A DNA stretch of 64,000 bases from Pomphorhynchus laevis (GCA_012934845.2 WNNJ02000170.1:62001-126000), one strand, 5' to 3'. Positions 21,212 through 33,413 are shown, counted from the first letter of the stretch. Translations and numbers: made by a program. Notes: a model not told the origin generated them from the sequence alone.

Positions 21212-22364
21212 TATGTTAACTTTGAGGTATTTAATTTGTCCTACTGATAATTTGCTTGAAATATTTAAGTGAGTATGTTCCTAGTAGTAAGAAGTAGAGA
21301 TTGGAAATTCTGAAAAAGAAAAACAGATATTCTAAAATAATACTAACAAAAAGAAAGCTTCATAACACAAGATATGCTATAATATTTATGTGGTATATCT
21401 GTATTTATCAGAATAAAATTAGAATATAAACAGGGATACTGCATTTAACAGATGATGTTATGATGTATCTATCACAGTATGAATACATATTAACTACATT
21501 TTATTCCCCGGTAAAAATGAATTTAGTATTATTTTTCAATAAACAATATTTTGGCTGAAGTTCAAAAACAATGAGTCTATGTTCAATGTTCAATTACACA
21601 TATAATATGTGCGTTTTTTGAATATTACGCTTGGTGATTATGCATTCAACAATGCTGTAGATAGAAAACATATAGCATAATATCTTTTCCAGATTTTAAG
21701 TTGTTATAAAAATACATTAAATGTCACCAAAAATAAGTTAAAAGTATTAAATCATTTGTTATTACATGAATTCTTAACTCATTTCTTATCGAAATGAGTT
21801 AAAACTTGATATCAAAAATGAACACAAATTGTTGTTTTTTTTTGTAAGACCAACTGTAAGTGCCAAATGTTACTATTAAATAGGAAATAGAAGACAAGAA
21901 CTCATCCGGTATATGCAGTATAGCTCGAATTCGGTCTCAAACACATTATTCGTATCAAATATCCTGCACAGATTTAAGCCGGAATTATATGTGGAGAAAA
22001 AAATATTTTCAACATAAAAGTTTTAAAATAAGAAAAAACAAATGTAGTGTTTATCGCTAATGCTGTTTACCAGAAATTATTTCAAAAAACATTTGAGTTT
22101 GAATTTCGACATTCTGTCTCAATTGCTTAATAAAAATCGAGAACAGGACGATCTAACGTTTATTTTCATTTAAAGTAAATTTTATTACTCTGATGAAGTT
22201 CATAAAATGGAGATGATCACATTGAACATATTAATGCACATTATGCAGACTTGAGAATATTTTAATTACTATTACAGAGTGAAATTTCTGAATATTATTA
22301 ACTGATTATATAAAAATTTCTGATTATAATAAAAATGATTTCAATCAAATGAAGAGATAAAAAT
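21212..22364. other. 5' flank of the CARHSP1-like gene
   Basis: AT-rich DNA that should hold the promoter and 5' UTR. No clear TATA box or other element could be singled out. One hairpin at 21,774-21,802. Confidence 0.4.
21774..21802. repeat. Perfect 12-bp-arm hairpin
   Basis: Arm TTAACTCATTTC, loop TTATC, then the exact reverse complement, 0.56 kb upstream of the CARHSP1-like start codon. Confidence 0.8.
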
Positions 22365-23560
22365 TTAAATTCCAAATCGGCTCGTTCCGCTCGCTGATAA
22401 TTTATTATCGTCAACGAATAAAGCAATCAATTCACAAACGAAATTTTGTGCTCGTAACGGGAATAGTAAAAAATTCAAAGGCTGCATATGTGTAAGAGAG
22501 GGTAGAAAATACTCAAACTGCTCGGTGATTAATTGCTCGAACAGATCTAACTGTGCTGGCCATATAAACTTGTATTCCTTTGGAAAAATCGAAACTATGT
22601 CACTGCAAGATCAAATTTTGTCTATCGGAAATGATACCCAGAGGTTTTCTAGGTAAGAAAGCTTTCTGTCCATTGTGTACTCCCGAAAATACTCGGCTTT
22701 TTCTTCTGAGATAGAAAATCTGATAGAAGAGATAGTGGATATGAAAAATACGGAAATTGCTGGACTTTGGACTTCCAATTAATTTTTCAAGATAAATTGT
22801 ATCAAATATAAAAATGCTTGATCAAAACACAAAATATTTATTAACAAATATCTTCATCGTATACTGATGTTGTTCGAAAACAAAATTGCTAGAACTTTGT
22901 CGCTACCTACAAAATGAAAAATCGTCTTCTAGTTCACTTCATTTGCTCCAATCTATTGATCATTAGTCGCTACGTGCCTTAAATCTAATTATAAAAGGTT
23001 TACCATCGTCATACAATGATTTGAACACAGTGTACGATATTATTTTTACAATGGGTGTCATTATCGTGACTACAGACAACTTATCATCGCGCACATTTAC
23101 GCCTAAACATTGTGATATCCCTCCATGGATCCTAGTCTCTCTCTCGATGAAATGACCACGTCATGAATACTGTCAAAATCCTATTTATTGAAATCATCAC
23201 AGATTTATAAAGATGTATAGCCTTGTGCCGACTTATCTTTACCTCAAAGATAAGCGGCTAAACAACTTCCATAATAGTTAAAGCAAAGCACGGATATCGG
23301 AATCTTCAAGAAGATTTTTTATTCGTAACAATCGAATAATTAGTATAAGAAATAATCTTCACTCTACAATAGCACATGATCGTAATCAACAATCGCTACT
23401 TGTTAATAAGACAACAAAAACGAAATTTAAAATGCAGGTCATCCTTTATCACTATATAAATTACCAAATGGCATAATCCCAAGCGTGGTGCGATTCTTAC
23501 ATCGGTCTACAAATGTATGAAATATGCTGTCTGAAGAAATTGCATGTATATCCAGCTACT
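22365..23560 (-). pseudogene. Coding-like stretches of an unrecognised gene
   Basis: Several ATG-poor open stretches on the minus strand look protein-like. 22,365-22,610 holds DIVSIFPKEYKFIWPAQ and DLFEQLITEQFEYFLPSLTH, ending SASGTSRFGI and TAA. About 22,965-23,130 holds GVNVRDDKLSVVTIMTPIV and SLYDDGKPFIIRFKARSD. About 23,440-23,555 holds ISSDSIFHTFVDRCKNRTT. A CTTGCAG acceptor-like site lies just above 22,602. I could not find donor and acceptor pairs that keep one frame, so this may be a multi-exon gene I cannot parse or a decayed copy of one. No domain is recognised. Confidence 0.27.
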
Positions 23561-23619
23561 GCAGCTTCAAGCAAAAGATTTGACATTGGCTATTAAATAC
23601 TGATGTGGACACTTCAAAA

Positions 23620-23700
23620 AAGGATTTATTTTAACGTGGCAAATGCGTGCCAGCGCACGCTTAAATGACCACAACAAAACAAGACTGTTGTTCAAGTTAT
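23620..23700 (-). mobile_element. CR1-A2 LINE 3' stub
   Basis: About 75 bp matching only the extreme 3' end of family A2: GTCTTGTTTTGTTGTGGTCA, then the terminal stem GCGTGC..GCACGC, then TTTGCCACGTTAAAATAAAT. This is a severely 5'-truncated insertion, as expected from target-primed reverse transcription that stopped early. Confidence 0.75.
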
Positions 23701-23919
23701 TTTAGTCATTGATTTTTTTCTGTGAACAGTTAAAATAGCAATTTGCGGCTAATAACTTGTGTAAAGTAATAATAATAAAATTCCGAAGACTACTGAATAA
23801 TGCAACGGCTCAGCGTTAACATTGCAGGCAGTAATAAATGACTAGAACTGAATAGCTCCACTTCAGGATCATTCCTATTACATAATGTGGAAGGGCTGCA
23901 ATATATTTTATCACTAAAA

Positions 23920-26100
23920 ACAGATTTATTTTTACGTGGCAAATGCGTGTTGGCGCACGCTTACATGACCACAACAAAAAAAAACAAAAATCTAAATCAT
24001 GTGTTAGAAAATGGGTACGGATGCGGTATTTGAAATTTTTTAACAAAACCTTTATTTATTGGTATTTGAATGTAATAACGGAGAGTGCGTGGCGGACTTC
24101 GAGAGGGAGCTGATTACATGCGAGTAGGGCGGTGACGAGGAAGGATCGGAGACCGTAGTTGTTAGAGTATTTGGGAACGTAGAGTAAGAGGAAATTACGA
24201 AAACGCAGTGATAGAGAGGTGGGACGAGTGTCGTCTAAGAAAGGGAGATGGATGAACGATGGGGAGCCGACAGCGATGAGACGAAAAGTTACGAGAAGAC
24301 GGGGTTGTATGCAGATGTGGATGGTGGGCCAGGAGAGTTGGGCAAGATATCTGAATGTGTGGTCAAAGCGACGAATACGTATGATCACTCGAACGGCGGA
24401 GTTGATTATGCTTTGTAGGGGTAGGATGGTGGATTTTGAAGAATTGGCGAAAAGGTTGAGGCAATAATCGATTTTAGAAAAGAGAAGCGATGAAAGAAGA
24501 GACATACAAGAACGGAAGTCGATAAGAGGACTGATACTGCGAATGTCATAGAGAATTCAATTTGACGAGCGGACCTTGTCACGGACGAAGGGTTTTAGGG
24601 AAATATGATCATTGAAATGGAATCCTAAGGAAGTGAGATTGTGGACTATGGGGATGATTTGATGAGGCAAAAGACACATGGGAAGGATATATGTTAGGTT
24701 GACGGGGGAGGATCCACATTATTTTAAACTTGTCTGGGTTTAGAACGAGACGAAGATGGGATAGACATGTGTAGATAGAAGACAGTTGGAGGCAGAAATT
24801 GCGTTATCGTGTATGCGATGGGCAGGTGCATGATCATATATGAGGATATCATCGGCGTATTGCATAACGTTAAAGGAGTAAGGTTTGAGAAACTGAGAGA
24901 GATCGCCAAGTAGAAGAGAGAAAAGCAGGGGTACTAGGACTGAGCCGTGTGGGACCCCGCAGAAAATAGGTATGGGAGGAAAGGATGATGATTTTGAACA
25001 GACTATAAAAGAACGATCGGATATATATGAAGCAAACCATGCTACGGAGGAGGAAGAAACGCTGAAATCATAACGAAAGCGAGAAAGAAGGATGGAGTGG
25101 TCTACGATGTCGAAGACGGAGGAGAGGTCGAGAGAGATGAGAACACTATATAGAGCCTTGCCACGCGAAATTAGTAGGTCTTTGTAAACTTTCATGTATG
25201 CGATTTCTTTGAAGTGATAATAGCGGATTGGAAAAGTCGGTACAGATTGGACGAAGAGAGATAAACGTCGAAATGTATTAAGATGAGGCGCTCTAAGAGT
25301 TTGGAAAGACTATGGAGGAGTGAAATGATGCGCTAGCTAGAAGGAAGGGAGGTGTCGAGCGATTGTTTCTAAAGGAGGGGACGAACGATGGCGGATTTCC
25401 AGTGTGAATGAAAGACACGACTGCGGATGGACGAGTTAAACAAGATGGTGAGGAAAGGGGATATCGATGAGCATATGAATTTAAGTATGTGGTAGGCACA
25501 GGATCGGCAGGTGAGGTTTTGTTGAGCAACGACATGAGGACAAATGATACTTCGGCAGGTAAGACAGGGAGAAGATGAAAGAGTTCGGGAGGATAAGGCG
25601 AGGTGAGTAGCAGTGAGATGGAATGGATACGTGGTTGTGAGCGGACACCGTTGATACTTTGGTCTGAAGAAATGACGAATAATCATGGGGATTGATGTTG
25701 CAAATCAAAGAGGAGCGAGATTGGATTGAGTTAAAAGTATGGCAGAGAGACTTAGAGTTGAATGAAGTGTTGATTTTATGCTGCCAGAAGGAGTTGCATT
25801 TGGTACGTAGTAGGTGGAGATGATACCGACGAAGAGAAAGATACGAATCACGGAGAGACGACGTGAGCGAGCGGATATCACGTTTGAGAGAGTGGTGATA
25901 AACTCGAAAAGCATGACGGAGTCAACTTTTTGAGAGTAGGAATTAGATTTCAAACCATGGGGCACGGTGTAAGCGACGATGAGGGTGAGGCTTCAAGGGC
26001 AAGAGACGATCGAGATTGTATGTGAGTTCAGAGTCAAGAAGAAAATCAAGATCGTGAGGAGAGGATGATGTTATAGTGGGAGAAAATAGATACGATTTAA
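23920..26100 (-). mobile_element. CR1-like LINE family A2, 5'-truncated copy
   Basis: The minus strand carries the end of the endonuclease-RT linker and the RT. Recognisable parts are LISLDLSSVFDIVDHSILL (about 25,070-25,150), GVPHGSVLVPLLFSLLLGDL, the catalytic QYADDILIY near 24,850, and the C-terminal FRLIAVGSPSFIHLPFLDD block at 24,200-24,300. It ends in the family 3' stem-loop at about 23,940-23,990. GVPHGSVL replaces the usual GVPQGSVL. Frameshifts break the frame into several pieces, so the copy is inactive. Confidence 0.85.
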
Positions 26101-27111
26101 GTATGGACTAAATTCTTTTTAATACTATTTAAGTATTGGACTCGTTACATATAAAAACAATGTTGCAAAATTAATACTGTTATTTACCTGTCAAAATAAA
26201 TTCGTAAGTTGTTTTTTAAGGCAGTTTTAGCGTATTTTCAAATTATGCGGCAATTAATAATTAGCTATGGCTTAGTTTTGGACTGAGTCTACTGAAAATA
26301 ATCTTATTCAACTAGATTATTGTAAATGGAAATTCGCGAAATATATGACTGGAGTCTCGACGCATTGTCGTTCATCCCACGGCGTAACAATGAGTGAGAT
26401 ATCACCCCAATGTTCAGAAGTACGAGAGAAAATGAATTTACCAGCAACAACGACTTTTGAACTCTACATATCACAACAGCGGATGAAGATAAAAGTAGCA
26501 ATACATAAGTTCATCACATAACCAGTTATGATGAAAAGAACTGGTGCGAACCATGTTACACGAAACGTCCGCTGGTTATAAGAGCCTCGCTTCATGTCTA
26601 TCACGATAAGAAAATTCCATGATTGCAGATATTTCTGTGTATGCATTCTATGTCAAAAGAAATGTGCATACGTGGGCAACATATTTGTTTGCACTCAGCT
26701 CAGAGACTGAAATTTATGAAAAATCGACAAGGGATTTCTACCTGAGATAATAAGCAAACAATGTTAATTATTTCAACTAAACGTCCAAAATTTCATACGG
26801 ATATAATTTAATATACTTATTTTATCATATTTTAAATGTAAAACTGTATTTCTTTACCTCCATCACTGGAAGGTGACAGTGAAGTCAAATAAGCACATCT
26901 CAGATTATTATTAAAATACACACTGGAAGGTTAAATGGCCAATAAATATAATCTCGTCGTATTATTATTAAAATATAAAAATTAAAATATTATTCTAAAA
27001 TGCTATTATTTACCAAAAATATTACTTAAAAATAACTAAAATAACCTAAAAGCAACTTAAAATAATAAAATAAATTTTAAATATTTGATAATGATCCATT
27101 ATCAATAAAGA
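26101..27111. other. Spacer with weak coding-like frame
   Basis: Mostly AT-rich. On the minus strand a frame from ATG at 26,646 (MHTQKYLQSWNFLIVIDMK) contains one hydrophobic segment, stops once near 26,465 and continues in the same frame for about 50 codons (FIFSRTSEHWGDISLIVTPW). It could be an exon or a relic. The evidence is too thin for a gene call. Confidence 0.3.
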
Positions 27112-27284
27112 ATTATTGGAGCTGGATCAAATAAAATAGGATTTTTTTGGATATTTAGATAACTTATGTTAGCAAAAAAATTCTCTCAGAAAAAAATTTC
27201 TGAACATGTTAATTTTCTGAAGATGCTAACAGAAGATAGCGAAATATCAAAAAAATCATTTTTTTTGATCCAGCTCCAATAATA
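27112..27284. mobile_element. MITE or foldback element able to form one long hairpin
   Basis: Ends read TTATTGGAGCTGGATCAAA inward from both sides. The inverted match continues through TTTTTTTGGATATTT against GAAATATCAAAAAAATC and resumes at GTTAGCA against the central TGCTAAC. Nearly the whole 173 bp can pair with itself. No coding capacity. Confidence 0.65.
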
Positions 27285-27489
27285 ATTATTATAACAAACA
27301 GAAGCAAATGAGCTACAAGCTCGTGTCGCTTACAAAACATGATGAAATAAAAAAATAAAAAAACAACAAAAAAATTCAATCAAATAGTAGTCGCAAATTC
27401 CTTCTCTCGGCTTTGATGGCTTTCTTGGTAGCATCACTAAATATACGACTAGAGATATCAAGGCACTTTAATAATAATTAAAGTGATAA
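27285..27489. other. Short spacer beside the full-length CR1-A1
   Basis: Low-complexity AT-rich sequence with no gene seen. It flanks the 3' end of the A1 element. Confidence 0.35.
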
Positions 27490-27589
27490 TAATACAATAA
27501 TTTATTTAACGTGGCAAATGCGTGCAAAATGCACGCTTACATGACCACTAACAAACAAAAAAAGAACATCAAAAGTCACAGATAGTTAC

Positions 27590-30491
27590 TTAATTGTTGA
27601 AATGGAATTGGATTTGGCGTTTGAAGTACGGCATAGATTTTGATTGGCGGATATGAATAGGCAGTTGATTCCACAAGAGAGGAGCAGCCACAACGAAGGA
27701 GCGGAAGCCAAAAGAGGTAGAGTAGATTGGGACATGTAAAATAAGGGAATTACGGGAACGCAGAGCACAATACACAGTACGAGAATTGTCGAGAAAAGGA
27801 AGGTTGAGAAATGAAGGGGTATGATAAGTTATAAGGCGAAAAGCAATGATAAGAAGACGAATTTGAACACGACAATAAATGGTAGGCCAATCAAGAGAAA
27901 CAATATAGTGGGATGTATGATCAAAACGACGAAGACGGAGGAGAACTCGGACGGCAGCGTTGATGATGCGTTGTAAAGGAAGAAGAGTGGATTTAGGTGA
28001 GTTGGAAAATAGACTAAGACAGTAATCAAGTCTTGAGAAAAGAAGAGAAGATATGAGAGTCATACAAGAAGGGAAATCGATCAATCGACGAACTTGACGG
28101 AGATTGCGGAGTATCAAGGTAGATGAGCGTACTTTATCACTAACGAAAGGTTTAAGTGAAAGTCGGTTGTCGAAATGAAAGCCTAGGAAAACGAGATTAT
28201 CAACGATAGGAAGAATTGTAGAATTTAATGATACGGAAGGAGGTTCTACGCCGAAGCTTCGAGGTAGGATCCACATAATTTTAGATTTATCAGGATTCAG
28301 AGAAAGGCGAAGGGAAGAAAGATGATTGGAAATTGAGACAAGACAGTCGGAAACAGAAACACTAAGATCATGAATACGATAAGCAGGTGCGTGAGCATAG
28401 ATGAGAATGTCATCAGCATATTGCATAACATGGAAGTTAAATTTATGAGAAATCGAAGACAAGTCACCGAGAAGAAGAGAGAAAAGCATAGGGCCTAATA
28501 CGGAGCCTTGCGGAACACCGGACGGAATGGACGAAGGATGGGAGAGAGAAGAGTTAGAATATACGCGAAATGTACGGTTTGATAGATATGAAGAAAACCA
28601 TGATACAGTGGGTAAAGAGAAGCCATAATCATGACGAAGGCGATGTAGAAGAATCGAGTGATCGACGATGTCAAAAGCAGACGATATATCAAGAGAAACT
28701 ATGACACTACATAATTTATGATCGCGCGAGATGAGTAAGTCATTATAAACTTTAAGACAGGCAATTTCAGTAGAGTGATTAGAGCGAAAAGCGGCTTGGA
28801 AGGGAGGAAACAAGTTAGAGGAAAAGAGATATGTATTAACTTGCTTGAGAACGAGACGCTCAAGGAGTTTAGAGAGGGTTGGGAGAAGTGATATTGGACG
28901 GTACGAAGATGGTAGTGAGGAGTCGAGAGATTGCTTTTTGATGAGAGGACGAACAGTGACGCATTTCCAGATGGAAGGAAATGTACGGCTACGGATGGAC
29001 GAGTTGAACAATGTGGTTAGGAAGGGTGAGATAGAGGAGCATATATTTTTAAGCAAGTGAGTGGGAATTGGGTCATAAGGAGAGGTTTTATTAGGTAATG
29101 ACAGCAGAACCGAAGAAACTTCATCAGACGAAACGGGAAGAAGGTGGAATAGTTCTGGGAGGGAAGTATCTAAAGAGAAGACAAGGGTACAAGGGGGCTA
29201 CGGGTAGTAGGGAAAGTAAATTAGATAGCTTAGTTTGTAGATAAGAAGAAAATTCATCAGGATTTATATTACAAGAAGTAGATGATCGTGAAAGAATTGA
29301 GTTTAAGATTTTCCAATGAGATTTAGAATTGGAAGATGACTCGAGTTGATTTCGCCAAAAGATAGTACGTTTAGTACGTATAAGAATAAGATGTGAACGG
29401 CGTAGAGAAAAGTAGGAATCACGGAGATTTGGAGGGAGTGAGTTGGGAGAACGTTTAAGAAAACGATTATACACACGAAAAGAGTGACGGAGTCGACGCT
29501 TAGAAAGACTACAGTCAGAATCGAACCAGGGAGCATGGCGCAAGCGCTGAGAGCGTCGGAGTCGACTATGCAGAAGTTTATTGATAATAGACATAAGTTC
29601 AGAATCAAACAGAATGCAGAGATCATCGGGAAAGAGATAGTTAAGAGGAAGTGAAAAGAGTGAAGCATTGAGTAAGGCTGTGCAGAGAATAGGGATATCG
29701 AGAAGTTTCCAGGGTCGACTTGGTGTGGATATTGGTGGAGGCGGAGACGGAGGATGGGGACGAGTAAGAGTAAGAGTGACAAGGAAATGATCGGACAAAC
29801 CAGGATCAGTAATTGACAAGGAACTATAGTCATTGAAGCAGATAGGGACAGCAATGATGTCGAGAGCACCGCCGAGAATTTGAGTTGGGCTTGTTGAAAG
29901 TAATTTATAGTTAAAATCAGAAAAAAGATTAGTTAAAGTGGTAGAGTCAGGGTCAGCCGGGCGATCAAGACGAATGTTAAAGTCCCTGAGAACAAAAGAA
30001 GGAGTATAAGACAAGGAACAGTGAGACATAAGATCTGCAAGGTCGTTAAAGAGGATACGTGAGGGGGCAACTGAACCTGGACGGTATACAATCACAAGTT
30101 CCAGAGGGAAAGGAGTTGATAATCTGCATATGAGTAATTCGAACGAGGTGTAACGGATGTTAACGTTAATTTTACGTAAAGACATTGGGTGACGAGCAAT
30201 GGCAACTATACCGCCATGGTTAAAATCAGTAGATGTATGAGAGGCAATTGGACGAGCTGATTCAACTAAAGAACAACCAGAGCGACATAGACGACGAATA
30301 GCAAGATCGTCGGAGTCACAATGCCAGGATTCGGTGATGCAGAGAATATCGATAGATAATTGATCGAAGATATCAAGGAGCATATCAGCTTTATGAAGAA
30401 TGGAGCGAGTGTTGAATAGACTAAGACGAAAAGTATGCTTAGGAGCGAGATCGACTAGCGAAGAAGACAAGGGAGAGAGATGGGACGCCAT
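27590..30491 (-). pseudogene. LINE A1 ORF2: APE endonuclease plus reverse transcriptase
   Basis: ATG at 30,491 opens the endonuclease half: SLFNTRSILHKADMLLDIFD, then LCITESW, RHGGIVAIAR-like HGGIVAIARH, DFNIRLDRPADP and the final DPGLSDHFLV with the catalytic His. A one-base shift near 29,180 divides it from the RT half (open 29,056-27,590), which has RPISLLPTLSKLLERLV, SLDISSAFDIVDHSIL, GVPQGSVLGPMLFSLLLGDL, the catalytic QYADDILIY and the C-terminal domain SRNSLILHVPIYSTSFGFRS. The start overlaps the end of ORF1 by 37 bp, which would suit reinitiation or internal entry. The protein nicks the target and copies the element RNA there. The other A1 copy, at 58,480-58,520, keeps the unshifted frame. 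Confidence 0.85.
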
Positions 30492-31836
30492 CGAATTTTT
30501 GGCCTTGTGTGTACAACGTGAAAATTTCTATTGATTTGACGTATAGATAAGGATGACTCGCCGTTTGTTTCACGTCGATGTTTCTCAATGCGAGCTAAAT
30601 TGAGCTGGGCAATATCAGAAGGGGAGCGGTCAGGAAAGATACGACTAGTAGACGAAGTGGTAAGAAGTTTAAAACGTTGGGAAAGTACCAAGGATGCATG
30701 TGAACTATGTCGGAAAACAATTTTTAGGAGTGGAGGACTGAGATGATTGGATTTAGTGGATTTGTTTAAACGGATCAAAGATACAGGAGCGATATTATTG
30801 AATAGGGATGGATTATTATCAGGAAGAATGGTTGCTAGGATAGACATGAAGGCAGATACATCATCATCGAGGCGACATTGAGGAGAAGCAGATTTGGAAA
30901 CCTTTAAATTAGATATGATAATGCATCGATCGCGCGAAGGAAAACGATTACGTAGTGGTGGACGGACAGACCTGGTAGCAGTAGAGGCAGAAGAGCAGAT
31001 AAACGTGGGAATTACAGGGGTGCTAAGTGAAGATTTAAGATAGTTTGGAGCATGTGTGACAGGAGTGGAGTGTTGAATCGGTTGATCGGAGATGTTACTG
31101 GAGATGATTTTGACGGAAGGATGTAAATTATTGATAGGTGATACGGTTGGAGCATGTGTGACAGAAGTGGATTGTTGAATAGGTTGAACGGAGATGTTAC
31201 TGGAGATAATTTTGACAGAAGGATGTAAATTATTGAGAAGTGATACGGTAGAGGTAGAGTAAGGAGTACGTGAAGAGAAGAAAGAAGTATGAGATGTATT
31301 TAGATGTGGGGATGAATAGGAAAAATGAGGTACGAGATGAAGGCCTTTACTGTTTGCATTGTTAGGAAGATGAAGATTATGGGAAGTTTTATCCGTAGTT
31401 AAAGGAGGAGTGTGTGTGAGAGAGAAGTTTCAAGAACGGGTTTCATATATGACGAAGGAGTTAGTAAGCAAACGGATGACGACGATATCTTGGAAGATAT
31501 GTTGTCGTTTGTTGATGTTCCATGTATAACAGCGGTCTGAGTCGACTGAGAGATATCATCAAGTTTATTTATTGAGCACAAATCTGTTTTGCTAGCATTC
31601 AGAACGTATCCACCGTTTGAGTGGTCATTCTTCATTAGCTTACCTACGAGGGCAGCACAACTGAAGCCGCAGAGGAAATTCCGATTTAAAACGTTGTCCT
31701 CGTCAGTGAAAGGAATGGCAACGTGAGTCCAAACATTGCAGTTCTTGTTGTCGCATCCAATTTGCTTTTCGATGTAAGCTTCCTTGACGGACTTGAGTTG
31801 CTGGCCGACATTTTTAGTTAGCTTTCTCTTTGCCAT
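30455..31836 (-). pseudogene. LINE A1 ORF1: PHD-like zinc motif and RRM-like domain
   Basis: ATG at 31,836 starts MAKRKLTKNVGQQLKSVKEA, followed by CDNKNCNVWTHV..FLCGFSC, a Cys/His cluster of PHD type as known from CR1 ORF1 proteins. A long Ser/Thr-rich linker holds a tandem duplication of about 101 bp (31,049-31,250; units start near NNLHPSVKIISSNIS). The C-terminal part (DRCIIISNLKVSKSASPQCR to SIRQINRNFHVV) aligns in pattern with the ORF1 end of LINE B, an RRM-like nucleic-acid-binding fold. One frameshift near 31,420 breaks the frame. The protein packages element RNA. Confidence 0.7.
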
Positions 31837-31900
31837 AATAAAATGTTAATTAGTTAGTTATAATCAAGAATGTTTAAACTCCGTTAGTCTGCAAGTCGTT

Positions 31901-32160
31901 AGTTGTAAGTAGCGAGCGGATGTCGTCGATGGTTGTCGATGGTTGTCGATAATTGTCAAGCGGATGGTTGTCGTTAGTTGTCGTCGAAGGTTGTCGTTGG
32001 TTGTCGTCGAAGATTGTAGTTTGATTATTTTACAATCTTGGTGAACAAGATTTACCGCGAGCGAAGCGAGCGGAACTGAAATCTGGAACTGAAATCTGGA
32101 ACCGAAATCTGGAACTGAAATCTGGAACTGAAATGTGGAACTGAACTCTGGAATGTATGT
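31901..32160. repeat. Two minisatellites upstream of LINE A1
   Basis: 31,910-32,030 is a run of variants of GGTTGTCGTCGAT/GTTGTCGTTAGTT, likely the tandem 5' UTR of the A1 element. 32,070-32,155 is a run of about six units of TCTGGAACTGAAA (13 bp). The stretch GCGAGCGAAGCGAGCGGA separates them. Confidence 0.7.
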
Positions 32161-32164
32161 TTAT

Positions 32165-32830
32165 TAGAAACCAAAATTGTTTTAAGGTACATTCCACCTG
32201 TTAATTACCCTGGTTGCAAATCGATGGTGAACATGAATTCTTGTAGTTGGCTTTATTAATTTCCACACATGCCCACGAGTTTCTCGTCTATCATTCACGG
32301 ATAATAAGCTAGAGAGACCACCAAAGCCATCGAAAACAATTTGACTGCAGTTGATAAATAAATGGATGATCTGCGATATTTTAATGTGCCGACACGTAGA
32401 AATGTCAAACGTTTAGCATATCTCAAATTGGAGAAATTCGGAATCATTCGTGACCCTTTACGTAACAAGTTCTCAATGTCACGGGATTCCCTTAAAGTCT
32501 GTGGATAAGTTACAGGTAAACCGTATTCAAGGATGGGTAGAATATAAGAGCAAAATAGTCGCTTGAACATTGATGGACTTATCCGATCAAAAGACTTGAA
32601 AAACATCCATAAAATACGATAGCCTCGATTACAAATATATCTAGTGTGGACATTAGTTTTTAAGCTACTGGTCATCATCACACCAAGATCTCTGAATTCA
32701 CCCACTCGGCCCATCTGAATCGACCCTATCTGATACTATGAGTTTAGTGAAGAACCAATGGACATTTGCGCACATTTAGAGGTGTTAACCCTCAAACCAT
32801 TTTCCGCTGACCATTTTAATAAAATTAATA
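32165..32830 (-). mobile_element. LINE RT C-terminal fragment (CR1/Jockey group)
   Basis: The minus strand reads LKWSAENGLRVNTSKCAQMS, IGSSLNS, then MGRVGEFRDLGVMMTSSLKT, NVHTRYICNRGYRILWMFFK and YILPILEYGLPVTYPQTLRE. These are the thumb and C-terminal landmarks of CR1/Jockey-type RTs (WS..NGL..N..KC, V.DLGV..DS.L....H, LE..S..W.P). It is truncated before the catalytic site and has a stop near 32,755. Confidence 0.7.
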
Positions 32831-33413
32831 AAATAAAATTAATAAAATAAATAATTAAAAATACCTAAAAATAACTTGAGATAATATAAATACAGTTTCC
32901 TGTTCTGCAAACGAAGTGAATAGAAGCATTTTTATTACAAAGCGACAACTATGTGAAATACACAATCGTTTCTGAATATACAAAATTTATTACAAAATAA
33001 ATTGTATATACTAGAAAGACATGGAATATATGACAATACAATTGATTGAGCATTGACTCTTAACATGACAAGGACATAAATATCCAGCTGAAATTATGCT
33101 GCACCTGTGGCATTCCAGACATCAAGTGCAAGAGATATCTTTGTGCTCGAGGTAATTAAGTTTGTACAAATTGCAAGACTTCGGATTGTTCCATAACTCG
33201 TCTTAGTTAAAACAAAATACCAAATTCCATTGATATACAACCAAAAATTATGTGACGATATCTTGTGTGCTCAGTCATTAAATGATTTCCTTATATCCAA
33301 TTATATTATCATACTCAACCTAGACATTTATTAACATTCATATAAGTATGAACAGGATGTACCAAGAAGTAATTAAGTGATATTCAAACTTATTTCAAAT
33401 CTCTGGTTGTAAT
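32831..33413. other. 5' flank of the Gypsy insertion
   Basis: AT-rich. A short Cys-rich reading (CCTCGIPDIKCKRYLC, then VCTNCKTSDC) lies at 33,095-33,190 on the plus strand, broken by a stop. A GAG|GTAATT donor-like site follows the first part. Too little for a gene call. Confidence 0.35.

Larger units (their letters stand above)
27490..31900 (-). mobile_element. CR1-like LINE family A1, near full length
   Basis: Both ORFs and both ends are present. The 5' region with a GTTGTCGTCGA-type minisatellite lies at about 31,900-32,030, ORF1 at 31,836-30,455, ORF2 at 30,491-27,590, and the 3' stem-loop plus AAATAAATTATTGTATT-like tail at 27,560-27,490. Only one apparent frameshift in each ORF (near 31,420 and near 29,180) separates it from an intact element; the RT half of ORF2 is open over 488 codons. 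It is the least damaged LINE in the window and a good reference for the truncated A1 copies at 57,040-58,300 and 58,305-59,190. Confidence 0.88.

Noticed and set aside
24219-24467. Plus-strand ORF of 82 codons (also similar ones at 28,845, 42,557 minus and 56,518 minus)
   Set aside because: These are antisense shadows of the CR1-A reverse-transcriptase C-terminus. They recur at the same place in every copy because the LINE is copied.
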